Under the pieces are notes generated by a model, which was not told the origin of the DNA, made no database searches, and was given only the letters and a program-made list of their open reading frames with translations. Shown in pieces: positions 11,937-21,435 of a stretch of 64,000 nt of DNA. Position 1 is the stretch's first letter, and the number at the start of each line of letters is the position of its first letter. Source of the stretch: Colletotrichum lupini (Eukaryota > Ascomycota > Sordariomycetes > Glomerellales > Glomerellaceae); NCBI RefSeq assembly GCF_023278565.1, contig NC_064672.1, forward strand, positions 4,464,001 through 4,528,000. Reading direction: 5' to 3'. Both the position numbers and the translations under genes were made by a program.

Positions 11937-13342
11937 ATGGCTCAGGGCGAATCGGCGAGAGTGCAGGAGGCACAGAAGGTGGCCAAGACAGATCCCAGAA
12001 AGGCAGAGCAGCTCTACAAGGAAATCATCTCTCAGCCCCCTTCCTCCGCAACCTCCGATGCTGCGGTAAAGGAGTACGAGACGGCGTTGCTTGGTTTGGG
12101 AGAGTTGTATCGGGATGAGAAGTGAGCCCCTCCTTGGTCCGGTGATGACATCGTGGGGGCCCCATGTTTGCTAACAACCCGCTTAGGAAGACGCAGGAGC
12201 TCGTCGACCTGATCACAAAAAGCCGGACAACCCTGTCTTCATTCGCCAAGGCAAAGACAGCAAAGCTCGGTATGGATTCAATTTGATGTTCTTCCAGCTG
12301 TGAAAGAACGGCGTGACTAACTAGGACCCCTCCAGTCCGCTCCCTGCTTGACCTCTTCGAGAAGATTGAGGGCAGTACCGATATCCAGATCGCAGTTACC
12401 AAGTCATGTATAGATTGGGCAACTTCGGAGCGCCGCAGCTTCCTGCGCCAGAACCTCGAGACCCGCCTGGTCGCTCTCCTTATGCAGAAGCAATCCTACT
12501 ACGACGCACTCACACTCATCAACGGTCTCCTCCGCGAGCTCAAGCGCCTGGACGACAAGCTTGTCCTCGTCGAAGTCCAGCTCCTCGAGTCGCGTGTCTA
12601 CCACGCCCTCGGCAACATCCCCAAAGCCCGCGCCGCCCTCACCAGCGCCCGCACGAGCGCCGCCTCCGTCTACACCCCGCCTCTTCTTCAAGCCCACCTC
12701 GATATGCAGAGCGGTATGCTCCACGCCGAAGACAAAGACTTCAACACCGCCTTCTCCTACTTCATCGAGGCCCTCGATGGCTACCACACCCAGGACGAGT
12801 CAGTCAAGGCCACTGCCGCTCTCCAGTACATGCTTCTGTGCAAGATCATGTTGAACTTGGCCGACGACGTCAACAACCTGATGACGTCCAAGCAGGCACA
12901 GAAGTACGCCAGCAAGAACCTCGAAGCTATGAAGGCCGTTGCCCGTGCGCACTCAAACCGGTCCTTGGAGGAGTACGAGCAGGCCCTTCAGTCTTACCGT
13001 GAGCAGCTCGGCAGCGACGCCTTCATCCGCAACCACCTGCGACGTCTGTACGACGCCATGTTGGAACAAAACCTTATCAAGGTCATCGAGCCGTTCTCCC
13101 GTGTCGAGATCAGCCACATCGCAAAGATGGTCGGCCTCGACACGCAACAGGTGGAGCGCAAGCTCTCTCAGATGATCCTGGACAAGGTCATCATCGGTGT
13201 GTTGGACCAGGGCGCGGGATGCCTCATCATCTTCGACGAGACTGAGCGCGACAGCGCATACGACCACGCCCTGGCTACGGTTGAGAAGCTGAGCAGCGTG
13301 GTGGATGTTCTCTACACCAACCAGGCCTCCATGCTCGAGTAG
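11937..13342 (+). CDS. rpn6: 26S proteasome regulatory subunit Rpn6
   Basis: Three exons (11937-12121, 12187-12269, 12336-13342) encode 424 residues, with donors GTGAGC and GTATGG and acceptors CTTAG and TCCAG, the last preceded by a clean ACTAAC branch site. The N-terminal two thirds is TPR-like helical repeats (QSYYDALTLINGLLRELKRLDDK, LEEYEQALQSYREQL). The C-terminal PCI domain (about residues 270-390) ends in VVDVLYTNQASMLE, a conserved C-terminal helix of Rpn6/PSMD11. The protein is a lid scaffold that clamps the core particle to the regulatory particle. The length equals that of its relatives. The start codon ATGGCTCAGG has a good context, and the frame continues exactly through both introns. 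Confidence 0.96.
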
Positions 13343-13725
13343 ATGACAAAGGCTGGCGTCAAGGGTTGGCAAAGCGGAATGGATTTGGGACTGTACTATT
13401 ACCATAGACACGAATGCCGGCGGTGCATGAGACATAAATTCATTCTGATGAAGTGGTATCCTAACAGTTTTGCGGGCGAGGTGCCCGAGTGACCAATGAA
13501 GACAAGAAACAAAAATCATACATAACGATGCCCTGTGACGCCCAGCCTCCCAAACCTCCCCCTTATAAACGTGGTGAGAGCTTGTATACACACTCATTAA
13601 GCATGAGACTGTCGTGAAAATCATATGCCCTGCAACACTAAGCAGGACACTTTCCCAAATTGAAAACGCCCAATATGCACACGCGCACTTCCCCAATCAC
13701 CGTCATGAATATGCATGCACACCAT
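13343..13725. other. Convergent intergenic region, RPN6 / AT-hook gene
   Basis: 383 bp between two stop codons on opposite strands. It should contain both 3' UTRs and polyadenylation sites. AT content is higher than in the flanking genes; no ORF or repeat noted. Confidence 0.5.
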
Positions 13726-16700
13726 TTACGAAAACCGAACCGAAGGAGCCTTGGGAGCCTTCCCCTGCCTCCTAAGCTCCTCCCCAACAATGAGCGAAAA
13801 CACCCTCTTGGCGAGCGCCTCCTCGCTCCACACGCCCACCTCGGCCTGGAACGCGTCCACGACGTCGAGGTGCCACTGCTCCAGCTTCAAGCTGGCGCCG
13901 TGCGAGTTGACGGACCGGCCGAGTAGCCAGGCCGACTTGCTGGTGAAGTCGTCGGGGAACTCAAAGTCAAAGGGGCCCTCGCGGCGCAGCTGGATGATGT
14001 CGTCGAGGAGCAGCCAGTGGTCGCGCGACCACATTGTCTGCGACAGACGCTGGGGTTCTTGCTCTTCGACGAGTGCTGATTTTTGGACATCGTTCATTAA
14101 TTGTGGTGCGTCGGTCATGGAGACATCCATGTCCCCGTTCATCTCCTCGTCTTCCTCAACGACGGTGGCTTCAGCACCGGCAACATCACCATTCTCCTTG
14201 TCTTCCTCCTCCATAATGGCAGCGATGCGCTGCTGCTGCTGTTGCTGCGCAGCAGCGGCGCTACCGCTAGAACTAGCAGACAACCGCCGCTCCGCGCGGA
14301 CCTGGGCTTGCGCCAGGGGCGAGAGGACGCTGCTCGTGAACTCGACGACGCGGCCCGGCGTGCGGGGCTTCAGCGGGGATCGCAGGCACGACTTTGTCGG
14401 CGACATGTTCCTGTCGGGCAACGGCCGGAGGACGCGGGCGCGCTGCTCCGACTCGGACTCCGACACCGACTTGGACTCAGCTGCAGTGGGCGAGCTTTCT
14501 GCAATGGCGGAGGCACTACTCTCCTGCCACTTCTGAATGTCGGCGCGCGTGAGCTGCATCCGCACCGGTGTCAACGATGGCATCGGCGCCGCCGAGGGGG
14601 CCTTGCTGAAGAGGTTGTTCTGGGTGTTCTTTTGGGCCCCCACGTTGGGCGTAAAGTTCTTCTTCTGCGGTACAGAGGGGAACGATACCTCGTCGGACAT
14701 GTTGGGCTGAGAGTCTGGGATCTCGGACCGGTGTCTGGTGCTACTGCGGAGGTTCGTTGACGCGAACAGCTCGCGACGGGTATCCATGACCGACTTCCCG
14801 AGTACTGACGGCTTGATAGCCGATACGGGATCCGAGTAGTCGTACGTGTCAGCGATAGACTTGGTCGCCGAAGGCTTGGCGGGCGAGAACAAATCCGAAC
14901 GCCCGCTGGCGGAAGGGGCAAAAGCCTTCTGCGGGACAGATGGGAACATGGAGTTTGTCTCGAGGCCGGCATCAACCCGCTCAGGGCGCTGAGCAGCACC
15001 TTGGAGATTCAGTCGCTTCTTGTCTAAGACCTCCTTGACGCCCTCTGCTCCAGGTAGGAGATTGGGAGAAGAGAAGAAGGCAGCCAGATCCTTCTTGGCG
15101 GACGACCTCTGAGCAACCTCAAACGCCTTCTGAGGGATCTGCTTCTGACGGCTCTGTTGTTGAGAAAGCATCGAGAAGTCCTCGACTTCGCCGTCTGCAA
15201 AGTCTGACTTGCGGTTTCGTGACACCGCCGGCGTGAACAGCGTCTGCTTGGGGGTAGGCTCGGCGGGTTTCTGCCAGGGGCTAGGAAGAGCTGTGCGCCT
15301 GGGAGGGATAGACGGTGCTGATCGCTTCGCAAAAGACTGTTGACGACCTCCATTCGAAGCTGGACGCGATGCTTCTACCGCCCAAATATCATCATCCTCC
15401 TCCTCATCTTCTGCTCCGGGCTGCTCTTCCTCGACTTCAGTGTCCTCGGCACGATCTGGACTAACGAGACTAATCTCGAAACTCTGTCGCCGACTGTGCA
15501 TTGACCTAGAAGCTGTGTTCGTACTAGAATGGAAGGAGCGCGGCTGGGCGAAGGGCTGTTCGCGTGGGGCAGGAGCCTCTTGCATCCAGCTCATCTCATC
15601 GACTTCATCGCCTGGAGCGACTTGAAGCGATCCCGACATTGAGAACGAGACCTCGGGTTCTTCTCTGGCGGGAGACGTCCGCATACTCTTACTCAAGGCC
15701 TCCATAAAGCTGGGCTGGCCAGTGTGGTCGTTCTCGGGGCCGAATGGGTCATCAAACGGCTCTCCTGTTAATTGCGGCGCAAGGGGTTGAGGCTGAGGTT
15801 GTGCTGCGGCGCGGGTCGGGGAACCAAAGAATTGAGCTCCGGCCTGAATCAAGTTGGACAATGGCTGAGTCCAGCTGCGAGTCGATTTCGCGGCAGACTG
15901 AGGCTGACTGCTGCTTGTCGTAGGCCTGAAAGGGCTACCGAGAGAGTTCTGGCGGGGAGGCGATGAAGCATCAGACGTGACGCTCTGCAGAGCTCGTCCA
16001 GCCCTCACAATAGGAGATAGCGTAGGGCGAATTCCGTTGTCTGGTGATGCTGCGCGAGGCGCCAAGAGGTTGACATCGGGCGATGGAATTGGGGACGAGA
16101 CAGGGGCAACGGGCGTGATATACTCATTGGAGGCCGCAGGAAGACCAACCGTCAGGTCCGGGACCGGAAGATCAGAGCTTGCTTCTTCGGGCAACTGAGA
16201 ATACGCAGCTGTCGGCGAACTTTGGGCCGCTTCGATGGTCTTGGCGTCTGACTGAGGGACAGGAACTTCGGCGGGAGAGGGCGTATCGTCTGGTGTCGGC
16301 ATTCTGGCTGAGTCTGATCGAGTGTAAGAAACACTCGCAATAGATGGGGCTGCGGACTTGGGTGAACTCTTACGAGCCTCTTCCTCTGCCTCTTCTGCCT
16401 CTTCCGTTTCTTCAGCCTCGGCGTCCTCTTCCCCCTGATCTTCTTCTGGTGCCTCGTTCATAATTGTTTCTTCGTGTGCTTCATTCATGACGGTTTCTTC
16501 CTGTGCCTCGTTCATAACGGTCTCATCGTGTACTTCGTCCATCAAGGTCTCCTCGCGTGCCTGAGAGACGTTGGCCTCTCGCCCAATCTCTTGCTCGATT
16601 TCGTGCTGCGTCTCAAGGTCATTGATTCCAGGCAGCTTCGGCCTCCCAGGCGTAGCAGCTTCCAAGTAGGCTTCCGGAATCTCAGAGAAGTCGTCTTCGT

Positions 16701-18420
16701 ACATGACAGACATCTCCTCATTCACCATCGAGCTCCGCCGGGTGCTCTTAGCACCGGGTGTCGCTGCAGCCAAAACTCTTGAGGGTACGCTGGAAAACGA
16801 GTTGTCAATCTGCGAGGTGTCCATTCTCGAATCCTCCAGCCTCGAGTTCTCCGCATCCATCTGCTTGACCTTGGACTCCATAAGCTGTCTGCTAAGCGGG
16901 ATAGACTTGCGTCGAGGACTGCTTCTAGCTCGGCCTGGCGACTGATACCCTCTGCTCGGTGACGTCTCCTTGAATGCGAGAGACGGAGGTGGGAGATCGG
17001 GACGAGGCAGCGACGGAAGGGCGACTGGAGATTCGATTTCTTCAGCCTCTGTGGCCACGATGGGGTCCACATGCGCTTCATTCTCCTTCTGCAACTGAAC
17101 CTCCTCCTCTTGAGCTGGAGGATTTTGTACTGGCGAGGATTGCTTGGCGGGGATACTTTCGATCTCATCCTCATCATCGTCAACATGCAGGGCACCGCTT
17201 CGCCTTAAAGTCTCGAGGGTCTGGTTGACGATCAAGCCAGTCTCTTCACCGACATCTTCTGAGCGAAGGTCATGCATGCTCATGTGGCCCCTCATGGAGG
17301 GGATAGAGTTGGCGAAAATCATACTGAAATCTTCGCCTTGAGCAACAGTATCCTGGTCGCGGAGTTCGTCATTGCCATCGTTGTCGCCAATGAGTGATGA
17401 AATGTCGCTAGGCGCACCCGGTGCGAAATCATATTCGTTGTATGCGGGTTCGTTCTCGGACTCTGAATGAAGCTGTTCAGATGGTGTCGGGCTCTTATCT
17501 TGCATATAAGCTGGTGTCGGACTGAGGGCGATTGGGTTGTCTTGTGTTGATGCGCGCGGTGTTGCTTGGTCTGACATTGTTTGCATCCAGATATCTGGTT
17601 CGGATTCCGGCATCGGGTTCGTGGGGAGCTCTCGCCTTGGGGTAGGATCGTCTACAATCATGTCTTCCATGCTCGCTGCGAGACCGTCGTCAGAAGGCGC
17701 CACGCCATCAAGGTCGTTATCGTCCTCGACCGTTTCCACAGGTTGATCGGAAAACTCGACGCGCTTTGGGCGGCCGCGACGCCGGGTTGTGCTGGGGGGT
17801 ATCGTAGAGGGCGCCGGGTCTTGGGAAACTTCGCGCGGTTGACGACTGGTGGCCCGTCTGGGACGGGTTGTTGATCTCGGTGTGCCTTGAATGGTGATAT
17901 CGGTTTCTAAGCCATCTGAATCGGTAATGGTCTTGACTCTGCGGGCTTGTCTTGGTGTCTTTCGTGGAGAAGCTGTGGCCCTCCTCTTCGTCGCCGTACC
18001 GGTCTTGGGCGTTCCGGCGGATTTGGGAGGTCGACCTCTCCGCGCGGGTGTCTTGACGGCCGTGTTCTTCCTATCACCGGCCAGAGGAACTGTTGTTGTG
18101 TATGCGCCGCGGCTAAGGGTGGGTGTGTCTGCGTTGAACAATCTGCGCCCAACATTCCCGACACCGACATTCTCGTAATCGCCCTCGGCTTCAACGGTCA
18201 CTAGCAGCCGTTTCGGCTGACGGTCGTCGCCAACCTCGAGCTCGAACATTTGCTTTCTAGGCGAAGTGCTACTGCCACCGAGGGAGAATAGACGTTGTGA
18301 TCTCTGACTTCGAGTTACGCGACGTGATGAAGGGTAGAGGGCGGAGGAGACGGTGTCGTTGAGCGGGTCTGGCGACGAAAGCAGCTCGTCGCTACCGCCT
18401 CTAGGCCGTGGCGTCGCCAT
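13726..18420 (-). CDS. Large AT-hook protein, function unknown
   Basis: One uninterrupted exon encodes 1,564 residues. The first in-frame ATG is at 18420 (context CAAAATGG); upstream the frame stays open without an ATG. Seen: two AT-hooks, RRGRPPK (127-133) and RRRGRPKR (213-220), that should bind the minor groove of AT-rich DNA. A very long disordered middle, rich in Ser, Pro and Glu with many SP sites, includes about four imperfect copies of a 10-residue acidic repeat (MNEAxEET type, about 622-660, DNA 16435-16555). A compact C-terminus (1463-1555) begins MWSRDHWLLLDDI and is the only stretch that looks folded and conserved. A nuclear chromatin-associated role is inferred from the AT-hooks alone. 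I do not recognise an orthologue with known function. A single exon of this size stands out among its intron-containing neighbours. Confidence 0.85.
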   Translation of the reverse strand: MATPRPRGGSDELLSSPDPLNDTVSSALYPSSRRVTRSQRSQRLFSLGGSSTSPRKQMFELEVGDDRQPKRLLVTVEAEGDYENVGVGNVGRRLFNADTPTLSRGAYTTTVPLAGDRKNTAVKTPARRGRPPKSAGTPKTGTATKRRATASPRKTPRQARRVKTITDSDGLETDITIQGTPRSTTRPRRATSRQPREVSQDPAPSTIPPSTTRRRGRPKRVEFSDQPVETVEDDNDLDGVAPSDDGLAASMEDMIVDDPTPRRELPTNPMPESEPDIWMQTMSDQATPRASTQDNPIALSPTPAYMQDKSPTPSEQLHSESENEPAYNEYDFAPGAPSDISSLIGDNDGNDELRDQDTVAQGEDFSMIFANSIPSMRGHMSMHDLRSEDVGEETGLIVNQTLETLRRSGALHVDDDEDEIESIPAKQSSPVQNPPAQEEEVQLQKENEAHVDPIVATEAEEIESPVALPSLPRPDLPPPSLAFKETSPSRGYQSPGRARSSPRRKSIPLSRQLMESKVKQMDAENSRLEDSRMDTSQIDNSFSSVPSRVLAAATPGAKSTRRSSMVNEEMSVMYEDDFSEIPEAYLEAATPGRPKLPGINDLETQHEIEQEIGREANVSQAREETLMDEVHDETVMNEAQEETVMNEAHEETIMNEAPEEDQGEEDAEAEETEEAEEAEEEARKSSPKSAAPSIASVSYTRSDSARMPTPDDTPSPAEVPVPQSDAKTIEAAQSSPTAAYSQLPEEASSDLPVPDLTVGLPAASNEYITPVAPVSSPIPSPDVNLLAPRAASPDNGIRPTLSPIVRAGRALQSVTSDASSPPRQNSLGSPFRPTTSSSQPQSAAKSTRSWTQPLSNLIQAGAQFFGSPTRAAAQPQPQPLAPQLTGEPFDDPFGPENDHTGQPSFMEALSKSMRTSPAREEPEVSFSMSGSLQVAPGDEVDEMSWMQEAPAPREQPFAQPRSFHSSTNTASRSMHSRRQSFEISLVSPDRAEDTEVEEEQPGAEDEEEDDDIWAVEASRPASNGGRQQSFAKRSAPSIPPRRTALPSPWQKPAEPTPKQTLFTPAVSRNRKSDFADGEVEDFSMLSQQQSRQKQIPQKAFEVAQRSSAKKDLAAFFSSPNLLPGAEGVKEVLDKKRLNLQGAAQRPERVDAGLETNSMFPSVPQKAFAPSASGRSDLFSPAKPSATKSIADTYDYSDPVSAIKPSVLGKSVMDTRRELFASTNLRSSTRHRSEIPDSQPNMSDEVSFPSVPQKKNFTPNVGAQKNTQNNLFSKAPSAAPMPSLTPVRMQLTRADIQKWQESSASAIAESSPTAAESKSVSESESEQRARVLRPLPDRNMSPTKSCLRSPLKPRTPGRVVEFTSSVLSPLAQAQVRAERRLSASSSGSAAAAQQQQQQRIAAIMEEEDKENGDVAGAEATVVEEDEEMNGDMDVSMTDAPQLMNDVQKSALVEEQEPQRLSQTMWSRDHWLLLDDIIQLRREGPFDFEFPDDFTSKSAWLLGRSVNSHGASLKLEQWHLDVVDAFQAEVGVWSEEALAKRVFSLIVGEELRRQGKAPKAPSVRFS
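16435..16555 (-). repeat. In-frame 30-bp tandem repeat coding acidic decapeptides
   Basis: About four diverged copies of a 30-bp unit inside the AT-hook gene, read on the minus strand as ETLMDEVHD, ETVMNEAQE, ETVMNEAHE and ETIMNEAPE. The units keep the frame, so copy number can change without truncating the protein. Confidence 0.8.
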
Positions 18421-19872
18421 TTTGAGAAATGCGCGAATGGTCAAAAGGACCAAAAAAAAAGGGCCGCGCGCTATGTTTGTCGCATAGACTTTTCTACGAA
18501 AGAAAGAAGAAACGACGACGAAAGACTAGGCTCAATGGCCTTCGTGTGAAACCAGCAATAGAAATATGTCAAATTCTATGCATTGGATAAGTGTCGTCGC
18601 GAAGTGGTGTGGCCGTGTACATGCGAGCTGCAGTCTGCACAGAGGGACGGTCGGGCCTGGCCACTTGGGTTGTCAAATCTGTTTTGTTTACTTAGTCCCA
18701 GATTGGGCTTAGCTCAGCCCCTCGGTCGCGGGGGTTCCGTCCCGTCAGCTTTCAAGGCCATTGAGGTTGCGATGACAGGGGAACAACTTTTCCCCGCTGT
18801 TCCGATCTGTCCCGCTCTTTGAGGTGGCCCACCCAGATTCCCAGTCCGTGAAAAGATCCCTCGTCAGCTTCGTCGAGAAGAGTTAGCTGATGCGCCCTTG
18901 AATAAGTACGGACGCTGATGGTGGGTGCCTTTGATGCCCTTGCCTTATCTCAAGGAAAGAGGGTCGCGAAGCTGTCATTATAGGATTTTTTACCCTGGTC
19001 TATCAGGCGAATGCGATAGGCATTCTCTCCCTTGATGCTCGGCAGTACTTCCGTTTCTTCAAATGGACCTTGGCTGGCTTACATCCCAACGGAACCGGTG
19101 CCGAGACATTGCCGGGTAGAAATCACTAGGTACAATGTCTCCCGCCTTATACAGCATTCCTGTTCATGATCATACTGCTACATGGCTCCGACTCTTCTGA
19201 TGCTTTCCTTCTATTCAGGTGTTGCATCAACTGTGCGCTTGATCATTAGAAAGAAACACAAGTAAGAAAAGAAGATGGGAAGCGTATTTTCTTCCCAAAT
19301 GAAGCATATCTTCCCGGGCCCCGAAATAGCTCCGACCCCACGAGCTCCCGAAGGGACCCGGATTCCCAGGCCGTGCCAGGCGTGCCACGGTGCCAGGCTT
19401 CTGGGGAGGAGCCCCATCACATGCGACCCCTTTGTCATCCCCCTTGTCCTGTGATCGCGCGCATGAAATATATAGCACGGCAGGTAATGACATAACTGGG
19501 GTTAAGGTTCTTAGCGGCAGACGACGACGCCCATCACTGCCCTCCCTCACTCCCTCCGACTCCCCCCCCCCCCTTCGGCATTGAAAACGTGCTTGACCTC
19601 GGCTCCCCAGAACCCAAAAGGGACCGAACGTTCTTGTTTGAGATGGTATAGGGCCAGTCAGCAGCAACCTTTCCTACCACTGCCATTATTATTATTACTA
19701 CAACCGTCGCAACGATACCATCTACACCCCATCGTCACCCGCATTTGGATGCAGCATCAGTTTTGAATCGATAGTATCATCGTCTCATCTATCGAACCTT
19801 TTTGCCCACGAACTTATACCACGACACCACACCCACCATCCACTCAACCTCAACCCCAATTCGCAAGCAACC
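18421..19872. other. Divergent intergenic region, AT-hook gene / carrier gene
   Basis: About 1.45 kb between two divergent start codons. It contains a C12 run (19562-19573) followed by an ATT-rich stretch (19680-19700) and a CAC/ACC-rich leader just before the carrier ATG. No supported gene. Confidence 0.5.
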
Positions 19873-20989
19873 ATGTCGAAGCCAGTCCTCCCCCAAAACG
19901 ACAATGTCGCCCACGCCCTCGCCGGTGCCGGCGGCGGTCTCCTATCCATGGCCCTGACGTAAGGCCACCACAAACCCCCCCCTCCTGTCTTATACCCCAA
20001 GAGACACTCTTCTAATCCGCGCGCACCCGCGCCAACAGCTACCCTCTCATCACCCTCTCCACCCGAGCCCAAGTCGAATCGAAGCGCGCCGACTCGGCCT
20101 TCCTCACGGCCGTCCAGAAGATCGTAGCCCGCGAGGGCGTCTCGGGCCTCTACTCGGGCCTCGAATCCGCCCTCTTCGGCATCAGCGTCACCAACTTCGT
20201 CTACTACTACTGGTACGAGTGGACCCGCGCCTTCTTCGAGGCCGCCGCCGAGAAGGCCGGCCGCGCCAGCAAGAAGCTCACGACCGTCGAGTCCATGATC
20301 GCCGGCGCCATCGCCGGCTCCGCGACCGTCATCATCACGAACCCCATCTGGGTCGTCAACACCCGCATGACCACCCGCGGCGGCAAGGGCAAGGAGGCCA
20401 GCTCCACCGGCGACGAGGAGGCCCAGGCCGCGAAGCCCAAGAAGGCGCCCTCGACCATCGGCACCCTCCTTGCGCTCCTCAAGAACGAGGGACCACAGGC
20501 GCTCTTCAACGGTGTCATCCCGGCGCTGGTGCTCGTCATCAACCCCATCCTGCAGTACACCCTCTTTGAGCAGATGAAGAACACGGTCGAGAAGAAGAGG
20601 CGGGTCACGCCGACCATTGCCTTCTTCCTCGGCGCCGCGGGCAAGCTGTTTGCGACCTCGGTCACCTACCCGTACATCACGGTCAAGAGCCAGATGCACG
20701 TCGCCGGCAACGGCGAGAAGAAGGAGGGCATGTCCCAGGCCATTAGCAGGGTCATCCGCGAGGAGGGATACGCCGGTCTCTACAAGGGTGAGTGATTACC
20801 TCGGATGTCGTTCCGAGATGGTGTCCCCCCCTTTTTTCGGTTCTGCAATGCTGACTTTTTTTTCTCACAGGTATCGGCCCCAAGGTCACCCAGAGTGTGT
20901 TGACCGCCGCATTGCTCTTTGCCTTCAAGGATGTTCTCTACGAGCAGACCGTGAAGCTCAGGTCGATTGCCGCCAAGAAGCGCGCGTAA
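19873..20989 (+). CDS. Peroxisomal adenine nucleotide/CoA-type carrier (PMP47/Ant1 family)
   Basis: Three exons (19873-19958, 20039-20787, 20871-20989) encode 317 residues. Junctions AC|gtaagg...acag|C and GG|gtgagt...cacag|GT keep frame. It is a mitochondrial-carrier-family protein with three repeats; each carries the signature at the end of its first helix, in diverged form: YPLITLSTR, NPIWVVNTR and YPYITVKSQ. The loss of the acidic residue in these motifs and the WVVNTRM string are typical of SLC25A17/PMP47/Ant1 proteins, which exchange ATP for AMP (and CoA/NAD in animals) across the peroxisomal membrane to support fatty-acid activation. A Gly/Lys/Ala-rich loop (about 140-160) lies between helices 3 and 4. 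Peroxisomal location is inferred from family. Confidence 0.9.
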
Positions 20990-21435
20990 AATTCACGTCC
21001 AAAGAAGATCCCAACTTACCCCTCCCCCGCTCCGAGTCAAACAACATGACATCGGGGTAGGTGGAGGGATGGGACATACCAGCATATATATGTAGACACA
21101 AGTAAGCTAGAGGCAACAAGTGCGCATATCAGCGTGAGCTGCTCAGCGTATATGCAAGCAAGCAGTCATTCTTCATGACAAGACAAGAACCTGTATTGAT
21201 TTTTACGTGGGAATATCAACACGGGGGTAAAAAACGGGTTGGACAAAGCGTTGGACGGACACATGGGATTACTCTGGATTTAGGTATCACATGATTCCCG
21301 GCAAATTTGGAAAGGGGGTGGGTGGGTGTATTCTATGAATTTGTTTTTTTCTCTTGGAAAGTAGGATATCAATAATCCACCACGTATCTACTTCTCATGT
21401 GCCACATATCTTCTCTAGCAAAAGTCATATAAATC
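20990..21435. other. Convergent intergenic region, carrier / MAK10
   Basis: 446 bp between two stop codons on opposite strands; AT-rich 3' UTR sequence with no ORF or repeat of note. Confidence 0.5.
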
